A DNA stretch of 64,000 bases from Elusimicrobium sp. An273 (GTDB taxonomy: Bacteria; Elusimicrobiota; Elusimicrobia; Elusimicrobiales; Elusimicrobiaceae): NCBI RefSeq assembly GCF_002159705.1, contig NZ_NFJD01000001.1:496001-560000 (forward strand), written 5' to 3'. This document shows, in pieces, positions 8,847 to 20,704 of this stretch. Within the stretch, counting starts at the first letter, position 1. Each line of letters opens with the position of its first letter. The notes under the pieces are model-generated. The model did not search any database, had not been told where the DNA came from, and saw only the letters and a list, made by a program, of their open reading frames with translations. Both the position numbers and the translations under genes were made by a program.

Positions 8847-9680
8847 TTATCCTCCAAAATCGTAGTTCAAGGGCATTTCACCCGTCATTTTAAAATCTTT
8901 ATATTGCGTCGGATCGGCCCCGCGGCGGGTTAAAAATTCAATCGCCAACTGAATATAGGCATTGGCACCGCGGCAGGCGGGGTCATAATCAAAAATGGAC
9001 TGCCCAAAGCTGGGCGCTTCGGCCAAGCGGATATTGCGCGGAATCGGCGTTTTGTACACTTGGTCGCCAAAAAAGCGGCTTACTTCCGCAAAGACTTGCT
9101 TGGATAAATTCATACGCGCGTCATACATGGTCAGCACGCCGCCGTCCATTTTAAGCTTGGGGTGCAAAAATTGTTTGATTTTAGAGACCGTGCTCATAAA
9201 ATGAGCCAAGCCTTCCATGGCGTAATACTCGCATTGAACGGGAGTAATCACGCTGTCCGCCGCCATCATAGCATTGAGCGTCAGCAAGCCCAAAGAGGGA
9301 GGACAATCAATAATAATATAGTCGTACATCCCGCGAAACGGGGCCAGGGCGTCTTTTAGCATATTTTCCCGGCCGCGTACGTTTACCAGTTCCACTTCCG
9401 CGCCGGCCAAGTCCTTACAGGCCGGGAGAACATCCAGCATTTCGCTGGAGGTCTGCCGCACGACTTGTTCAAACGGAGCCGTTTTGGTCAGCAAATGGTA
9501 AACCGATTTTTCGCCGTCTGCCACCGTAACGCCTAAGCCGGAGCCGGCGTTTCCCTGCGGGTCAAAATCCACCAGCAGCACTTGTTGGTTTAAGCAAGCT
9601 AAAGCATATGACAGATTGATAGAAGTGGTAGTTTTTCCTACCCCCCCTTTCTGGTTGGCAACAACGACGATTTCTCCCAT
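8847..9680 (-). CDS. parA: Chromosome-partitioning ATPase ParA (Soj family)
   Basis: 277 residues from the ATG at 9680, chosen because GGAGG sits 4 nt before it; an ATG 12 nt further up has no such site. The deviant Walker A motif is NQKGGVGKTTTSINL with signature Lys11 and Lys16; Walker A' is VLLVDFDPQGN and Walker B DYIIIDCPPSLG. These identify a Soj-like MinD/ParA ATPase without an N-terminal DNA-binding domain, i.e. the chromosomal type. It forms nucleoid-bound dimers that ParB releases, moving origins apart. It lies downstream of lepB with a parS-like site in the 88-nt gap and is followed 2 nt later by parB. Confidence 0.96.
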   Translation of the reverse strand: MGEIVVVANQKGGVGKTTTSINLSYALACLNQQVLLVDFDPQGNAGSGLGVTVADGEKSVYHLLTKTAPFEQVVRQTSSEMLDVLPACKDLAGAEVELVNVRGRENMLKDALAPFRGMYDYIIIDCPPSLGLLTLNAMMAADSVITPVQCEYYAMEGLAHFMSTVSKIKQFLHPKLKMDGGVLTMYDARMNLSKQVFAEVSRFFGDQVYKTPIPRNIRLAEAPSFGQSIFDYDPACRGANAYIQLAIEFLTRRGADPTQYKDFKMTGEMPLNYDFGG

Positions 9681-9749
9681 AAATCCTCCCATAAAAGTAT
9701 ACTTATATTAAACATTAATTAAACCAGAAAAGCAATAGAGCGGATGAAT

Positions 9750-9765
9750 GTTTTCACGTGAAAAC
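9750..9765. promoter_or_regulatory. parS-like 16-bp palindrome, site 1
   Basis: GTTTTCACGTGAAAAC is a perfect palindrome just after the lepB stop and upstream of parA. The central 12 bases TTTCACGTGAAA equal the core of the classical parS sequence (TGTTTCACGTGAAACA); the outer dinucleotides are swapped (TG to GT, CA to AC). An identical 16-mer occurs at 10756. Confidence 0.75.
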
Positions 9766-9768
9766 CAA

Positions 9769-10737
9769 CTATTTAATCCAACGCACCCGGTTAAGCGGCC
9801 AATGGATAAACCAAGCTTTTCCTTTGATGTTTTCCCGCGGCACAGGGCCCCAAAAACGGGAATCGCAGGAATTATCCCGGTTATCCCCCATCACAAAATA
9901 CGTGTTTTCCGGCACGGTAACCGGGCCGAAAGAATCGCGCAGATACAGCCCCAGATAATTATCCAACTGGTGTTCTTCCCACACCTGCTGATAGTGGGCT
10001 TTATCTTCTTCTGCAAAATATGGGGTGCGCTCTATATCTTCATACAACTCATAGTCTTGCTGAGGCAGTTCCTTGCCGTTTACCCAGGGGCGGCCATTAA
10101 TTACCTGCACCGTATCCCCCGGCATAGCAATAACCCGCTTTACAAAATCTTTCCCGTATTGGCTGCCGCCGCAGTTTTGCTGTTGGCGGTCTTTTGCCGG
10201 AAAGCGAAAGACGATAATATCCCCGGGTTTGATTTCTTCAAACTGCCCAAAACGGATATTGGTAAGCGGAATCCGAAAGCCATACGCGGCTTTATTTACA
10301 AACAGGTGGTCGCCTTCCAACAGCGTATTATGCATAGAAGCGGACGGAATCTTAAACGCTTGGATAAAGAAAAACATCACAAACGCCGCTACAAAGCCCG
10401 CAAAATATACCGTATTGCTCCACTCCAAATCGGCTTTCATCAACTTTTCTTTTTTCTTTTCATCCGATTTCAGGGCATGCGTATATCCATAAACGGCACA
10501 GGCGGCCGCGATGACGATACTGGCAATAATTTTACCGGCTCCAACCGGCTCTCCTGTTCCTCCGCCCATTACAAAGAAAAGTAAATAGGCCGCGCATAAT
10601 AAAATAATAAATAAGAAAGAAGCATGCCAATACCCAAAGGCTTTGGCCGTTTGTAATTTTTGTTTTTTAGTTAAGTAGCGGGTGGTCAGCGTAAAGGCAT
10701 ACATAATACAAGCTGCCAGAAAAAGACGTTGTTCCAT
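9769..10737 (-). CDS. lepB: Signal peptidase I
   Basis: Cleaves signal peptides from exported proteins at the outer face of the inner membrane. In 322 residues the catalytic Ser is Ser134 (IPSASMHNTLLEGD) and the general-base Lys is Lys200 (KRVIAMPGD); box E reads MGDNRDNSCDSRFWGPVP. Before the catalytic domain there are three hydrophobic segments (about 5-20, 41-57, 68-84) plus the anchor at about 110-128, more than the two of E. coli LepB. A charged stretch SDEKKKEKLM separates them. It is flanked on each side by an identical parS-like palindrome and lies 8 nt after the GT4 gene. Confidence 0.95.
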   Translation of the reverse strand: MEQRLFLAACIMYAFTLTTRYLTKKQKLQTAKAFGYWHASFLFIILLCAAYLLFFVMGGGTGEPVGAGKIIASIVIAAACAVYGYTHALKSDEKKKEKLMKADLEWSNTVYFAGFVAAFVMFFFIQAFKIPSASMHNTLLEGDHLFVNKAAYGFRIPLTNIRFGQFEEIKPGDIIVFRFPAKDRQQQNCGGSQYGKDFVKRVIAMPGDTVQVINGRPWVNGKELPQQDYELYEDIERTPYFAEEDKAHYQQVWEEHQLDNYLGLYLRDSFGPVTVPENTYFVMGDNRDNSCDSRFWGPVPRENIKGKAWFIHWPLNRVRWIK

Positions 10738-10745
10738 TTAGACTC

Positions 10746-11858
10746 CTATTGTTGTGTTTTCACGTGAAAACTCTTGTCTTTAATTTGTTGATAAAGGTGT
10801 TGATATTGTGGAGAAGTATCCGTCATCCGAGCGGTTAGTTCCAACGAGCGCGCTCCCATTTTCCGACGGAGCTCCGCGCTTTGGGCTAGCTCCGTTAGCA
10901 GACAGCTAAGCAGCGTAATATCCTGTGGATAAAACACAAAGCCGTTTTGCCCGTGTTCGACCCATAAGGGCATATCCCCAACTTGGCTGACTACACACGG
11001 AAGCCCTACCCGCAACGCTTCTAATAACGCCAGCGGCAGGGATTCTTCCACAGAGGAAAGAACAAATACATCTGCCATATTTAGCCAGTCATTAATATGC
11101 GCTTGTTCCCCCGGCAAAAACACTTCCTTTTGCATATGCGTGGAAGCGATATATTGCTCCAGCGCATTGCGTTCCTTCCCCTCCCCAACATAGATTAACC
11201 GTGCGGAAGGAACCGTGCGCAGCAGATTGCGAAACGCCTGCAACAGCGTAAGCGGGTCTTTCACCGGGGCTAAGCGCGCTACACTGATAAAAATAGGCTG
11301 ATTGGGTGCAAAACCGTATGTTTTGCGCATCAGATTCCGTGCCTTTTCATCCGGGAAAAATACCCGCGGATCGGCTCCGTTGGGCAACAGATAGACTTTC
11401 TCTTTTTGATAATTTTGATGTTCCACCAAATAGCGGGCGGTGGTAAACGATTCGGCAACCGTTAACGTGTCCAAATCTTTTAAGATACGGTCTGTCCAGC
11501 GCAGGGCAAACGATTTTTTGGATAAGTCAAAATGAGGGGTTGTAAGAAGCGGAATATGCGTGCCGGCACAAGCCACCCGCGTATATTCAATCGCCCGGTA
11601 AAGCATAGCATGCATGATATCCGGATGAAAGGCTTTGATCCGCGCCGCCAAGCGCTGAATAATCCGCAGGGAATACCATTTCATTTCCAGCGATTCTACC
11701 TCTATCCCTTTTTGCTGTAAGGCCCGGCCCACCGCCCCCAACGGTTTTAATGAAATTACTTTTACCGTATTGGCTTGGCACATATACAACACCAATTCCG
11801 CCAATGCTTTTTCCGCACCGCCGGTTTCGGTAGAAGTAATCACATATAAAATCTTCAT
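10746..11858 (-). CDS. Glycosyltransferase family 4 (GT-B) protein
   Basis: 370 residues. N-terminal YVITSTETGGAEKALAEL is the acceptor-side glycine loop of GT4 enzymes. The C-terminal domain has FISVARLAPVKDPLTLLQAF, LIYVGEGKERNALEQ and the EX7E nucleotide-sugar motif SVEESLPLALLEAL. It transfers a sugar from an activated donor in surface glycan synthesis; donor and acceptor are unknown. The last codons (S-F-H-V-K-T) are written by the second parS-like palindrome. TATAAT ends 7 nt before the ATG with no ribosome-binding site, a leaderless arrangement. Confidence 0.9.
   Translation of the reverse strand: MKILYVITSTETGGAEKALAELVLYMCQANTVKVISLKPLGAVGRALQQKGIEVESLEMKWYSLRIIQRLAARIKAFHPDIMHAMLYRAIEYTRVACAGTHIPLLTTPHFDLSKKSFALRWTDRILKDLDTLTVAESFTTARYLVEHQNYQKEKVYLLPNGADPRVFFPDEKARNLMRKTYGFAPNQPIFISVARLAPVKDPLTLLQAFRNLLRTVPSARLIYVGEGKERNALEQYIASTHMQKEVFLPGEQAHINDWLNMADVFVLSSVEESLPLALLEALRVGLPCVVSQVGDMPLWVEHGQNGFVFYPQDITLLSCLLTELAQSAELRRKMGARSLELTARMTDTSPQYQHLYQQIKDKSFHVKTQQ
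10756..10771. promoter_or_regulatory. parS-like 16-bp palindrome, site 2
   Basis: Second exact copy of GTTTTCACGTGAAAAC, lying inside the last codons of the GT4 gene. No third copy of this 16-mer was seen in the window, although CACGTG alone occurs in several coding regions. Confidence 0.75.
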
Positions 11859-11871
11859 ATGGTTTATTATA
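11859..11871 (-). promoter_or_regulatory. -10 box directly before the GT4 start codon
   Basis: TATAAT at 11871-11866 (minus), then AAACCAT, then the ATG. No clear -35 hexamer and no Shine-Dalgarno. Confidence 0.55.
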
Positions 11872-11930
11872 GCAAGTTTGCCAACTGCCGGATAAATTTA
11901 TCCGAACGAAATAATAGATTATAAAAAAAG

Positions 11931-11951
11931 GGCCTCCTTGCGGAAGCCCCG
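11931..11951 (-). terminator. Terminator after the rubredoxin gene
   Basis: Minus-strand stem between GGGGCTTCC and GGAGGCCC (one mismatch) followed by T7. Closes the oxygen-defence operon. Confidence 0.8.
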
Positions 11952-12009
11952 GGAAGGTATCTAAAAAATACTTAAAATTTAAGCATTTTTTTCAAAACCA
12001 GCCTAAAAT

Positions 12010-12171
12010 TTAATTTTCCGGCTTAAACTGATCCTTTCCTACCCCGCAAACCGGGCAAACCCAGTCTTCTTTTACATCTTCCCATTTGGTTCCGGCCGGA
12101 ACGCCGTTGTCCGGATCGCCCACTGCGGGGTCATACGTATAACCACAAACTTCGCACACATATTTTACCAT
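12010..12171 (-). CDS. Rubredoxin
   Basis: 53-residue iron-sulphur electron carrier. Two CxxC knuckles (Cys6, Cys9 in [12 protein letters not shown]; Cys39, Cys42 in [14 protein letters not shown]) bind one Fe. The length and the intervening [15 protein letters not shown] segment are classical for clostridial-type rubredoxin. The start at 12171 is fixed by AGAGGA upstream. It lies last in an operon with tpx, superoxide reductase, flavodiiron protein and a flavin reductase, and probably carries electrons to the flavodiiron protein and the superoxide reductase. Confidence 0.97.
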   Translation of the reverse strand: MVKYVCEVCGYTYDPAVGDPDNGVPAGTKWEDVKEDWVCPVCGVGKDQFKPEN

Positions 12172-12193
12172 AAGATATTCCTCTCTTTTATTT

Positions 12194-12706
12194 TTATAAA
12201 TGAGTTGCACCCGCCGGCGTTTTGCCTTTGATGACATCATGGTAGTACGCATACGTCAGCGCCGTACCCTGCGGCTTAATCACTCCGGCGTCTTTTACTT
12301 CGCCTACAAACAAGGTGTGACTGCCGACATCCAACGTCTGGCACACTTCAATTTCCATATACGAAAGCGTGTGCTCCGTTACAATCGGACAGCCTAAAAA
12401 CCCTGTTTTATGCGGCACTTTGGCCAATTTATCAAACGTCCGTCCCGTCCGAAAACCAAAAATTCCGATAAACGGAAGCGGCGTTTGTTGTTCCAGCGGC
12501 ATGGCGGCAAAAACACGGCTTTTGGTAATCATTTCGTGCGTCAGACTCTTTTTATTGACGGAAATCGCCACGCGGGCCGGTTCCGCCGTTACTTGGAAAA
12601 CGGTATTAACAATCAGTCCATTCTGTTTTCCTTCGTCTGCCGTCGTAACAATATACAAACCATACGTCACGTAATGAAGGCCTTCGTTAATGTCTTGCGC
12701 CGACAT
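12194..12706 (-). CDS. Flavin-reductase-like (FMN-binding split-barrel) protein
   Basis: 170 residues of the flavoredoxin/flavin reductase domain type: [24 protein letters not shown] near the start, [14 protein letters not shown], and [15 protein letters not shown] toward the end. Related domains in anaerobes form part of high-molecular-weight rubredoxin (flavin reductase fused to rubredoxin); here the two domains are separate adjacent genes, which supports a role as NAD(P)H-dependent reductase feeding the neighbouring rubredoxin (inference from context). It sits 9 nt after the flavodiiron gene and 22 nt before rubredoxin. Confidence 0.87.
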   Translation of the reverse strand: MSAQDINEGLHYVTYGLYIVTTADEGKQNGLIVNTVFQVTAEPARVAISVNKKSLTHEMITKSRVFAAMPLEQQTPLPFIGIFGFRTGRTFDKLAKVPHKTGFLGCPIVTEHTLSYMEIEVCQTLDVGSHTLFVGEVKDAGVIKPQGTALTYAYYHDVIKGKTPAGATHL

Positions 12707-12715
12707 AGAACACTC

Positions 12716-13912
12716 CTATTTTACTTTTTCCGCCAATTTTTTGCTGACGGCTAGCCCCAAATCCCGGCAGGCTTGTTTTACTTTTTCGTCGGGAACAAAC
12801 AAAGATTTAACCGCCGGCGCTACCACTTCCACGTTCATGCTTTCCAACGTTTTGGTCAGCTCGTCCACCGGCGAACCGTTCCAGCCGTATGAACCAAACG
12901 CCGCACCGACCAGGCCTTTTTTGCGAAGGCCCTTTAAATAGCACAAAACGTCTGCCATCGCCGGGAAAATCTGGCTGTTGAGCACCGGAGAGCCAATAAG
13001 CAACGCGCTGGAATCCAACAGTTCCGTCGCCACGTCGCTGCGGTGATTGGAATGCATGGAAAGCTGTTTGACTTCCGTTCCCCCCGCCCGCAGGCCGTCG
13101 GTAATATAATTGGCCATTTTTTCCGTGCTGCCCCACATCGTATCATAGACGACAATCGCCTTATTTTTAGGCGCCTGAGAAGCCCATTTGGCGTACAAAC
13201 TAATAATTTTGGAAGGATCTTTGCGCCAAATAAACCCGTGATCCGGAGCAATCATCCGAGGAGAAAGCCCCATCTTTTGCACTTGCCCTAAAAAGCGCAG
13301 CACAATATCCGAATACGGCAACACGATATTGGCGTAGTATTTCTCGGCCTCGTAGAGCCACAGGCGTTCTTCGTTCTCGTCGTCAAACAATTTGCTCGTG
13401 GCATAATGCATGCCGAATACGTCGTTGGTAAACAAAACGTTTTCTTTTTCCAGATAGGAAAACATACTGTCCGGCCAGTGCAGCATGCGGGCTTCTACAA
13501 ACGAAATCGTATCGCCGCCGACGTCGATCCGGTCGCCGGTTTTGACGGTTTTTAATTTCAAATCACAATGAAACTGGGCCGTAATATCCTTAAAGCCCAT
13601 ATCGGACACATACACTTCCTCGGGCTGGATATAATTGACTGCCTGCGGCAGGGCGCCGGAGTGATCCATCTCCGAATGGTTGGAAATGATGATTTTAATT
13701 TTTTTCGGATCGATCACGCTTTGGATCCGTTCCATCATTTCGCCGTAAAATTCTTTTTTTACCGTATCAATCAGCGTGGGTTTTTCCCCCATCACCAAAT
13801 AAGCGTTATACGTCGTGCCGCGTTTGGTGGAATACCCGTGAAAATCCCGGATGTTCCAATCAATCGCACCCACCCAATAAACATGCTCTGAAATTTTTAC
13901 CGCTTCCATCAT
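12716..13912 (-). CDS. fprA: Flavodiiron protein (FprA, rubredoxin:oxygen/NO oxidoreductase)
   Basis: 398-residue A-type flavoprotein that reduces O2 to water (or NO to N2O). The N-terminal metallo-beta-lactamase-like domain carries the diiron ligands in SNHSEMDHSG (His79, Glu81, Asp83, His84), with further ligands in ARMLHWPDSM and in DHGFIWR. The flavodoxin domain begins near residue 253 with VVYDTMWGSTEKMANYI, the FMN phosphate loop. AGGAG lies 9 nt before the first ATG. A strong hairpin separates it from the upstream superoxide reductase gene. Confidence 0.96.
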   Translation of the reverse strand: MMEAVKISEHVYWVGAIDWNIRDFHGYSTKRGTTYNAYLVMGEKPTLIDTVKKEFYGEMMERIQSVIDPKKIKIIISNHSEMDHSGALPQAVNYIQPEEVYVSDMGFKDITAQFHCDLKLKTVKTGDRIDVGGDTISFVEARMLHWPDSMFSYLEKENVLFTNDVFGMHYATSKLFDDENEERLWLYEAEKYYANIVLPYSDIVLRFLGQVQKMGLSPRMIAPDHGFIWRKDPSKIISLYAKWASQAPKNKAIVVYDTMWGSTEKMANYITDGLRAGGTEVKQLSMHSNHRSDVATELLDSSALLIGSPVLNSQIFPAMADVLCYLKGLRKKGLVGAAFGSYGWNGSPVDELTKTLESMNVEVVAPAVKSLFVPDEKVKQACRDLGLAVSKKLAEKVK

Positions 13913-13937
13913 AGTTGCTTTCTCCTAAAGTCAATAA

Positions 13938-13963
13938 GCGCCCTCCACAGACGAGGAGGGCGC
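13938..13963. other. Intercistronic hairpin between superoxide reductase and fprA
   Basis: GCGCCCTCC and GGAGGGCGC form a perfect 9-bp stem with an 8-nt loop. There is no T run on the downstream (minus) side, so it is better explained as an mRNA-processing or stability element, or weak attenuator, than as a full terminator. Confidence 0.6.
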
Positions 13964-13969
13964 AAAAAA

Positions 13970-14356
13970 TTAATTTTCTTTCTGCCACAAACCGTGCAAA
14001 TTGCAGTATTCCCGCGCGGTTACTTTTTCCGCCTTGGTTTCAAATACCGCTTCCGGCGCGTCGCCGGGTTTTAAGTATTTGCGCTGCACTTTGCCGCATT
14101 CTTCGCAAATCAGCTCAATCCATTCAATATAATGGGCGTCCAGCATCGGGTGCGCCACACTGCCTACTTTAACACGATACCCCCCTTCAATTTTTTCAAT
14201 TACCGGTACGTGTTTTTCGGTTGCTCCGTCGGTGGTGCCGGGGTTTTGCAGTTGCATCGGCTTGCCGCAGCAGACCAGTTCCCCCCCGCCGGCGTGTACA
14301 ACTTCCACCATGTTTCCGCATACAGAGCATTTATAAATTTCGTTTACTTTCGTCAT
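13970..14356 (-). CDS. dfx: Desulfoferrodoxin (2Fe superoxide reductase)
   Basis: 128 residues. Center I: Cys10, Cys13 (YKCSVCGN) and Cys29, Cys30 (VCCGKPM), the desulforedoxin-type FeCys4. Center II: Glu47-Lys48-His49 (EKHVP), His69, His75 ([12 protein letters not shown]), Cys118 and His121 (CNLHG), the catalytic FeHis4Cys. It reduces superoxide to H2O2 without making O2, using rubredoxin as donor. The start at 14356 follows AGGAG. Its upstream neighbour, thiol peroxidase, removes the peroxide formed. Confidence 0.96.
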   Translation of the reverse strand: MTKVNEIYKCSVCGNMVEVVHAGGGELVCCGKPMQLQNPGTTDGATEKHVPVIEKIEGGYRVKVGSVAHPMLDAHYIEWIELICEECGKVQRKYLKPGDAPEAVFETKAEKVTAREYCNLHGLWQKEN

Positions 14357-14369
14357 AAAGTTTCTCCTG

Positions 14370-14879
14370 TTACAGTACTTTTTGTATTTCAGCAAGCACT
14401 TCTTTGTAATCCGGTTCTTGCGTCACTTCAGGAACAAACTGGATATATCTTATTATACCTTGTTTGTCCACTATAAAAACGGCGCGCGTTAACAACCCTA
14501 AATCTTCCAACAGTACCCCGTAGTCTTGCGCAAAGCCAAAATTGCGGTAATCCGAGGCGGTAAGCACCTGCTTAATTCCGTTGGCGGCGCACCACCGGGC
14601 CTGCGCAAACGGCAAATCCCGGCTGACGGTTAAAATGGTTACGTCCCCCGGCAAAGCGGCCGCTTCCTGATTAAAACGGCGGGTTTCCAGACTGCATACC
14701 GGCGTATCTAACGAAGGCACGCACGAAATAACCAATACCCGCCCGGCAAACCTGTCAGAGCTGACCGGCTCCAGCGAGTTGCCCACCAATTGGAAAGAGG
14801 GGGCTTTGTCGCCGATTTGAAGCGTATGTCCACTTAGTGAAACGGCTAGGCCATTAAACGTAATCTTGGGTGTATTCAT
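14370..14879 (-). CDS. tpx: Thiol peroxidase (Tpx, 2-Cys peroxiredoxin)
   Basis: 169 residues. The peroxidatic Cys62 lies in [15 protein letters not shown] and the resolving Cys97 in [12 protein letters not shown], the two-cysteine arrangement of bacterial Tpx. It reduces H2O2 and alkyl hydroperoxides with thioredoxin. Cys53 is an extra cysteine where the family usually has Thr. It heads the minus-strand oxygen-defence operon (tpx, dfx, fprA, flavin reductase, rubredoxin). No good ribosome-binding site is seen directly before the ATG. Confidence 0.94.
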   Translation of the reverse strand: MNTPKITFNGLAVSLSGHTLQIGDKAPSFQLVGNSLEPVSSDRFAGRVLVISCVPSLDTPVCSLETRRFNQEAAALPGDVTILTVSRDLPFAQARWCAANGIKQVLTASDYRNFGFAQDYGVLLEDLGLLTRAVFIVDKQGIIRYIQFVPEVTQEPDYKEVLAEIQKVL

Positions 14880-15193
14880 ATTTATTAATAATAATTCCTA
14901 TTAATATTGTAGCTTATTCTGTAATAAAAAAGAAATCTCTTTTATTATAAAAGGAATATCCGAACTGCACAAGCCCAAAAACTAACTAGTTTCCTTTTTA
15001 AAAAGTGTTTTTTTAGTAAAACCTTGTAAAAATGCATTTCAGTATTTTATAAGGGGGAAGGGGCTTATTTTTTAAAAAATGAAAATTTGAGCGTTTTTTA
15101 GCTATTTAAAATCATTTTCTATGTTTTTTATCATTGACCTGCCTAAAAATAAGTGGTAATATTTAAGAAATACTTCTTTATGGCGGCATTATT
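14880..15193. other. AT-rich gap between tpx and dnaA with the dnaA promoter
   Basis: No gene is supported here. The gap is strongly AT-rich with runs of T and A. A good sigma-70-type promoter points into dnaA: TTGACC at 15134-15139, a 17-nt spacer, TAATAT at 15157-15162. No perfect TTATNCACA DnaA box was seen. The AT-richness makes it a candidate unwinding element next to the DnaA-box cluster on the far side of dnaA. Confidence 0.5.
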
Positions 15194-16561
15194 GTGGAGA
15201 ATTTACAAGCTTACCCCCAGTTGATTCCCGTTTTTCAGGATATAGAAAATATTATAGGAAAAGATCCGTACGACATGTGGTTGCGTCCTGCCCAATTTAT
15301 CTATGAAGGCAACACGCTGACCATTACCCTTCCCAACCAATTTTGGGGGAAAACCATTCGGGAACGCTACGAAACGATTATTACAGACGCTTTTTTGAAA
15401 CATTTAGGAGCGGAAATTACAGTCGTGTATGCGGTCTCTGCGCAAGCGGCGGCTCCGGCCGTCAACTCGGCAGAAGACGTCATCCCGGCCGCTCCCGCAC
15501 CGGCGCCTGTTATTAAAAAAAATCCGTTTCCCTCGCGCTTAAATTCCTCGTATACCTTTGATAATTTTATTGAATCCCCTTCCAACCGCTTTGCTTATAA
15601 AGCGGCCGAAGCGGTAGTGCACAAACTGGGTAACCGTGAAAATAACCCGCTGGTAATTTATTCCGCCCCCGGGCTCGGAAAAACCCACCTGCTGCACGCC
15701 ATCGGAAACCAAATTTTAAAAGAAAATCCCGATGCGCGCGTCTTGTATATGTCCGGCGAGGAATTCGTCAGCGAATATATTGAAGCGCTGCAAAATAAAT
15801 CATCGGAAAGCTTCCGCAAAAAATACCGTTCGCTGGATTGTTTTTTAATGGACGATATTCAGTTTGTGGCCGGAAAATCCGCCAGTGAAATTGAATTTTT
15901 CTATACCTTTAACGCGCTGTTTGAAAGCCGAAAACAAATTGTGCTTTCCTCCGACCGCACCCCGCAGCAACTGGACTTGGACGAGCGTTTGTCCTCCCGT
16001 TTGCTCTCCGGCATTATTGCGGAGGTGAAGCGCCCTAATTTAGAAACCCGCATTGCCATTCTGCGCCAAAAACGCGATTCCATTAATTTTGATATTGGCG
16101 ATGATGTCCTTTCGTTTATTGCAGAAGGCATTCAAACCAATATCCGCGAATTGGAAGGCTCGCTGTTTAGGCTGGTAGCGTATTGCAGCATGCACGGCGT
16201 TACGCCCACTATTGCCATTGCCAAAGAACTGCTGGCGGATATTTTAACCAACGAAACGGATTTAAACATTAACGTAAACGTAATTAAAAAGATCGTCGGC
16301 AAACATTTTAATATCCGCATGGAAGATTTCAATTCCAAACGTAAAACCCAGTCCATTGCCTGGCCGCGGCAGATTGCCATGTACTTAACCACAGAACTGA
16401 CGGATTTGTCGCTGCCGGAAATCGGGCGGGAATTTAACCGCGACCACAGCACCGTCGTACACGCAAGAGACGTAGTGAAAGAAAAAATAGAGCAGGATCC
16501 GTTTTTTGCGGCCGAAATCAATCAAATTATTATGGATATTAAAGCTGTGGATAAAAAATAA
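15194..16561 (+). CDS. dnaA: Chromosomal replication initiator DnaA
   Basis: 455 residues starting at a GTG (15194); the ATG 14 nt upstream is out of frame. Domain I is at about 1-80 ([15 protein letters not shown]), followed by a short Ala/Pro linker (85-110). The AAA+ domain has Walker [15 protein letters not shown] (Lys163) and Walker [10 protein letters not shown]. The C-terminal DNA-binding signature is [15 protein letters not shown]. It binds TTATNCACA boxes, a cluster of which follows the gene. Genes to the left mostly run leftward and those to the right rightward, marking this as the origin region. Confidence 0.98.
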   Translation: MENLQAYPQLIPVFQDIENIIGKDPYDMWLRPAQFIYEGNTLTITLPNQFWGKTIRERYETIITDAFLKHLGAEITVVYAVSAQAAAPAVNSAEDVIPAAPAPAPVIKKNPFPSRLNSSYTFDNFIESPSNRFAYKAAEAVVHKLGNRENNPLVIYSAPGLGKTHLLHAIGNQILKENPDARVLYMSGEEFVSEYIEALQNKSSESFRKKYRSLDCFLMDDIQFVAGKSASEIEFFYTFNALFESRKQIVLSSDRTPQQLDLDERLSSRLLSGIIAEVKRPNLETRIAILRQKRDSINFDIGDDVLSFIAEGIQTNIRELEGSLFRLVAYCSMHGVTPTIAIAKELLADILTNETDLNINVNVIKKIVGKHFNIRMEDFNSKRKTQSIAWPRQIAMYLTTELTDLSLPEIGREFNRDHSTVVHARDVVKEKIEQDPFFAAEINQIIMDIKAVDKK

Positions 16562-16697
16562 AAAACAGTGGATAAGTGGGGGAAAAAGAACACTTAACTG
16601 CGAACGATTTTTGGGGCGGTGTATGATGTGGATAAAAAAAGCAAGTTATACACAGGGCCGCCGGACAGATTGTATAGGTAAATAAACAGAATCCACA
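16546..16697. other. oriC: DnaA-box cluster, probable oriC (dnaA-dnaN gap)
   Basis: Perfect TTATNCACA boxes: TGTGGATAA at 16546-16554 (reverse), TGTGGATAA at 16627-16635 (reverse), TTATACACA at 16646-16654 (forward). Near matches: AGTGGATAA at 16567-16575 and GAATCCACA at 16689-16697. The first lies in the last codons of dnaA. Clustering in 150 bp between dnaA and dnaN, plus the transcription-direction flip and nearby parAB, supports oriC. Confidence 0.75.
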
Positions 16698-16730
16698 CAA
16701 TAAACAAGACATATAAATAGGGATTAAGAT

Positions 16731-17839
16731 ATGAAAATAAATATTACTAAAGACACGCTCTTGGAAGGAATTCAAATTGTTTCTGCGGGTGTTTCGTCTC
16801 GCACCACGCTTCCGATTTTGCACAACTTTTTAATGGAAGCGCAGGGCGGAAAATTAAAACTCGTCCGCACCGATATGGAAATGGCTACCATCCACTACGT
16901 AAACGCTGAAGTGGAAGAAGAAGGCAGCATTACCGTGCCGATTAAAGAATTTTCCGATATTATTAAAAACCTTCCGGATGATAAAGAAATTAATCTCTAC
17001 AGCGATGAAAACAATAAATTTCATATCAAATCCGGCAAAAGCAAATTTTGGGTCATCGGTACGCCGAAATCCGAATACCCGGCCATCCCGGAAGTGGAAC
17101 GCGCCAACAGCGTTTCTTTAGATCCGCTCTTGCTGCAGCAAATGATTGAAAAAACGGCTTTTTCCGCTTCCACGCAGGAAACCCGCTATATTTTAAACGG
17201 CTTGTTGTGGAACAATACCGCCGAAAAATTTGAAATTGTAGCGACGGACGGCGGCCGCCTGGCGGTAGCCTCGCACGAGGCGTTGCCCGGCAGCCAGGAA
17301 TTTAAAATTATTATTCCTACCAAAGTCTTAACGGAACTTTGCCGCTATATTACCATTGCCAAACCCGGCAAAGACAGCAAAATTGAAGTAAACGTGGCGT
17401 CCAACCAGGTCAGCTTTATGATGAACGAAACGACGTTTATTTCACGCTTGATTGAAGGAAATTTTCCGAATTATAAACAAGTCATCCCCACTAAGAAGAA
17501 CATTGGGTTTGAAGTGTTTGACAAAGAATTACTGGCTTCCACCCGCCGGGCTGCGTTGTGCGCGGGCGAATTTGGAAGCGTGGTGAAATATAAGCTTGAA
17601 AATAATACGCTGACGGTTTCTTCCAATTCCCAAAATATGGATTTTACCGATGAACTGCCGATTGAATACACGCAGGAAGCGTTTGATGCGGCCTTTAACC
17701 CGCAGTATATTATTGACGTATTAAAAAACATTTCGTCGGAAAAAGTTTCTTTCTCGTTTATTAATGCGTCCCAGCCGGTGCTGATTGAGCCGGTGGGCGA
17801 TGCGACGTTTAAATACGTCATTATGCCGGTGAGAGCGTA

Positions 17840-17840
<1 letters not shown>
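16731..17840 (+). CDS. dnaN: DNA polymerase III beta subunit (sliding clamp)
   Basis: 369 residues, the normal beta-clamp length, in three repeated domains. N-terminal MKINITKDTLLEGIQIVSAGV and VSSRTTLPILHNFLMEA are characteristic, as is the C-terminal FKYVIMPVRA ending, which forms the partner-binding pocket (MPxR). It tethers polymerase III to DNA. It follows the DnaA-box region and its stop overlaps the next start as TAATG. Confidence 0.98.
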
Positions 17841-20639
<2,799 letters not shown>

Positions 20640-20704
20640 CCGCTTCCGGGCGGTTTCAAACGCCGCCCGGAACAACGATTTATCCGTAACAGGAGATATT
20701 TTTA

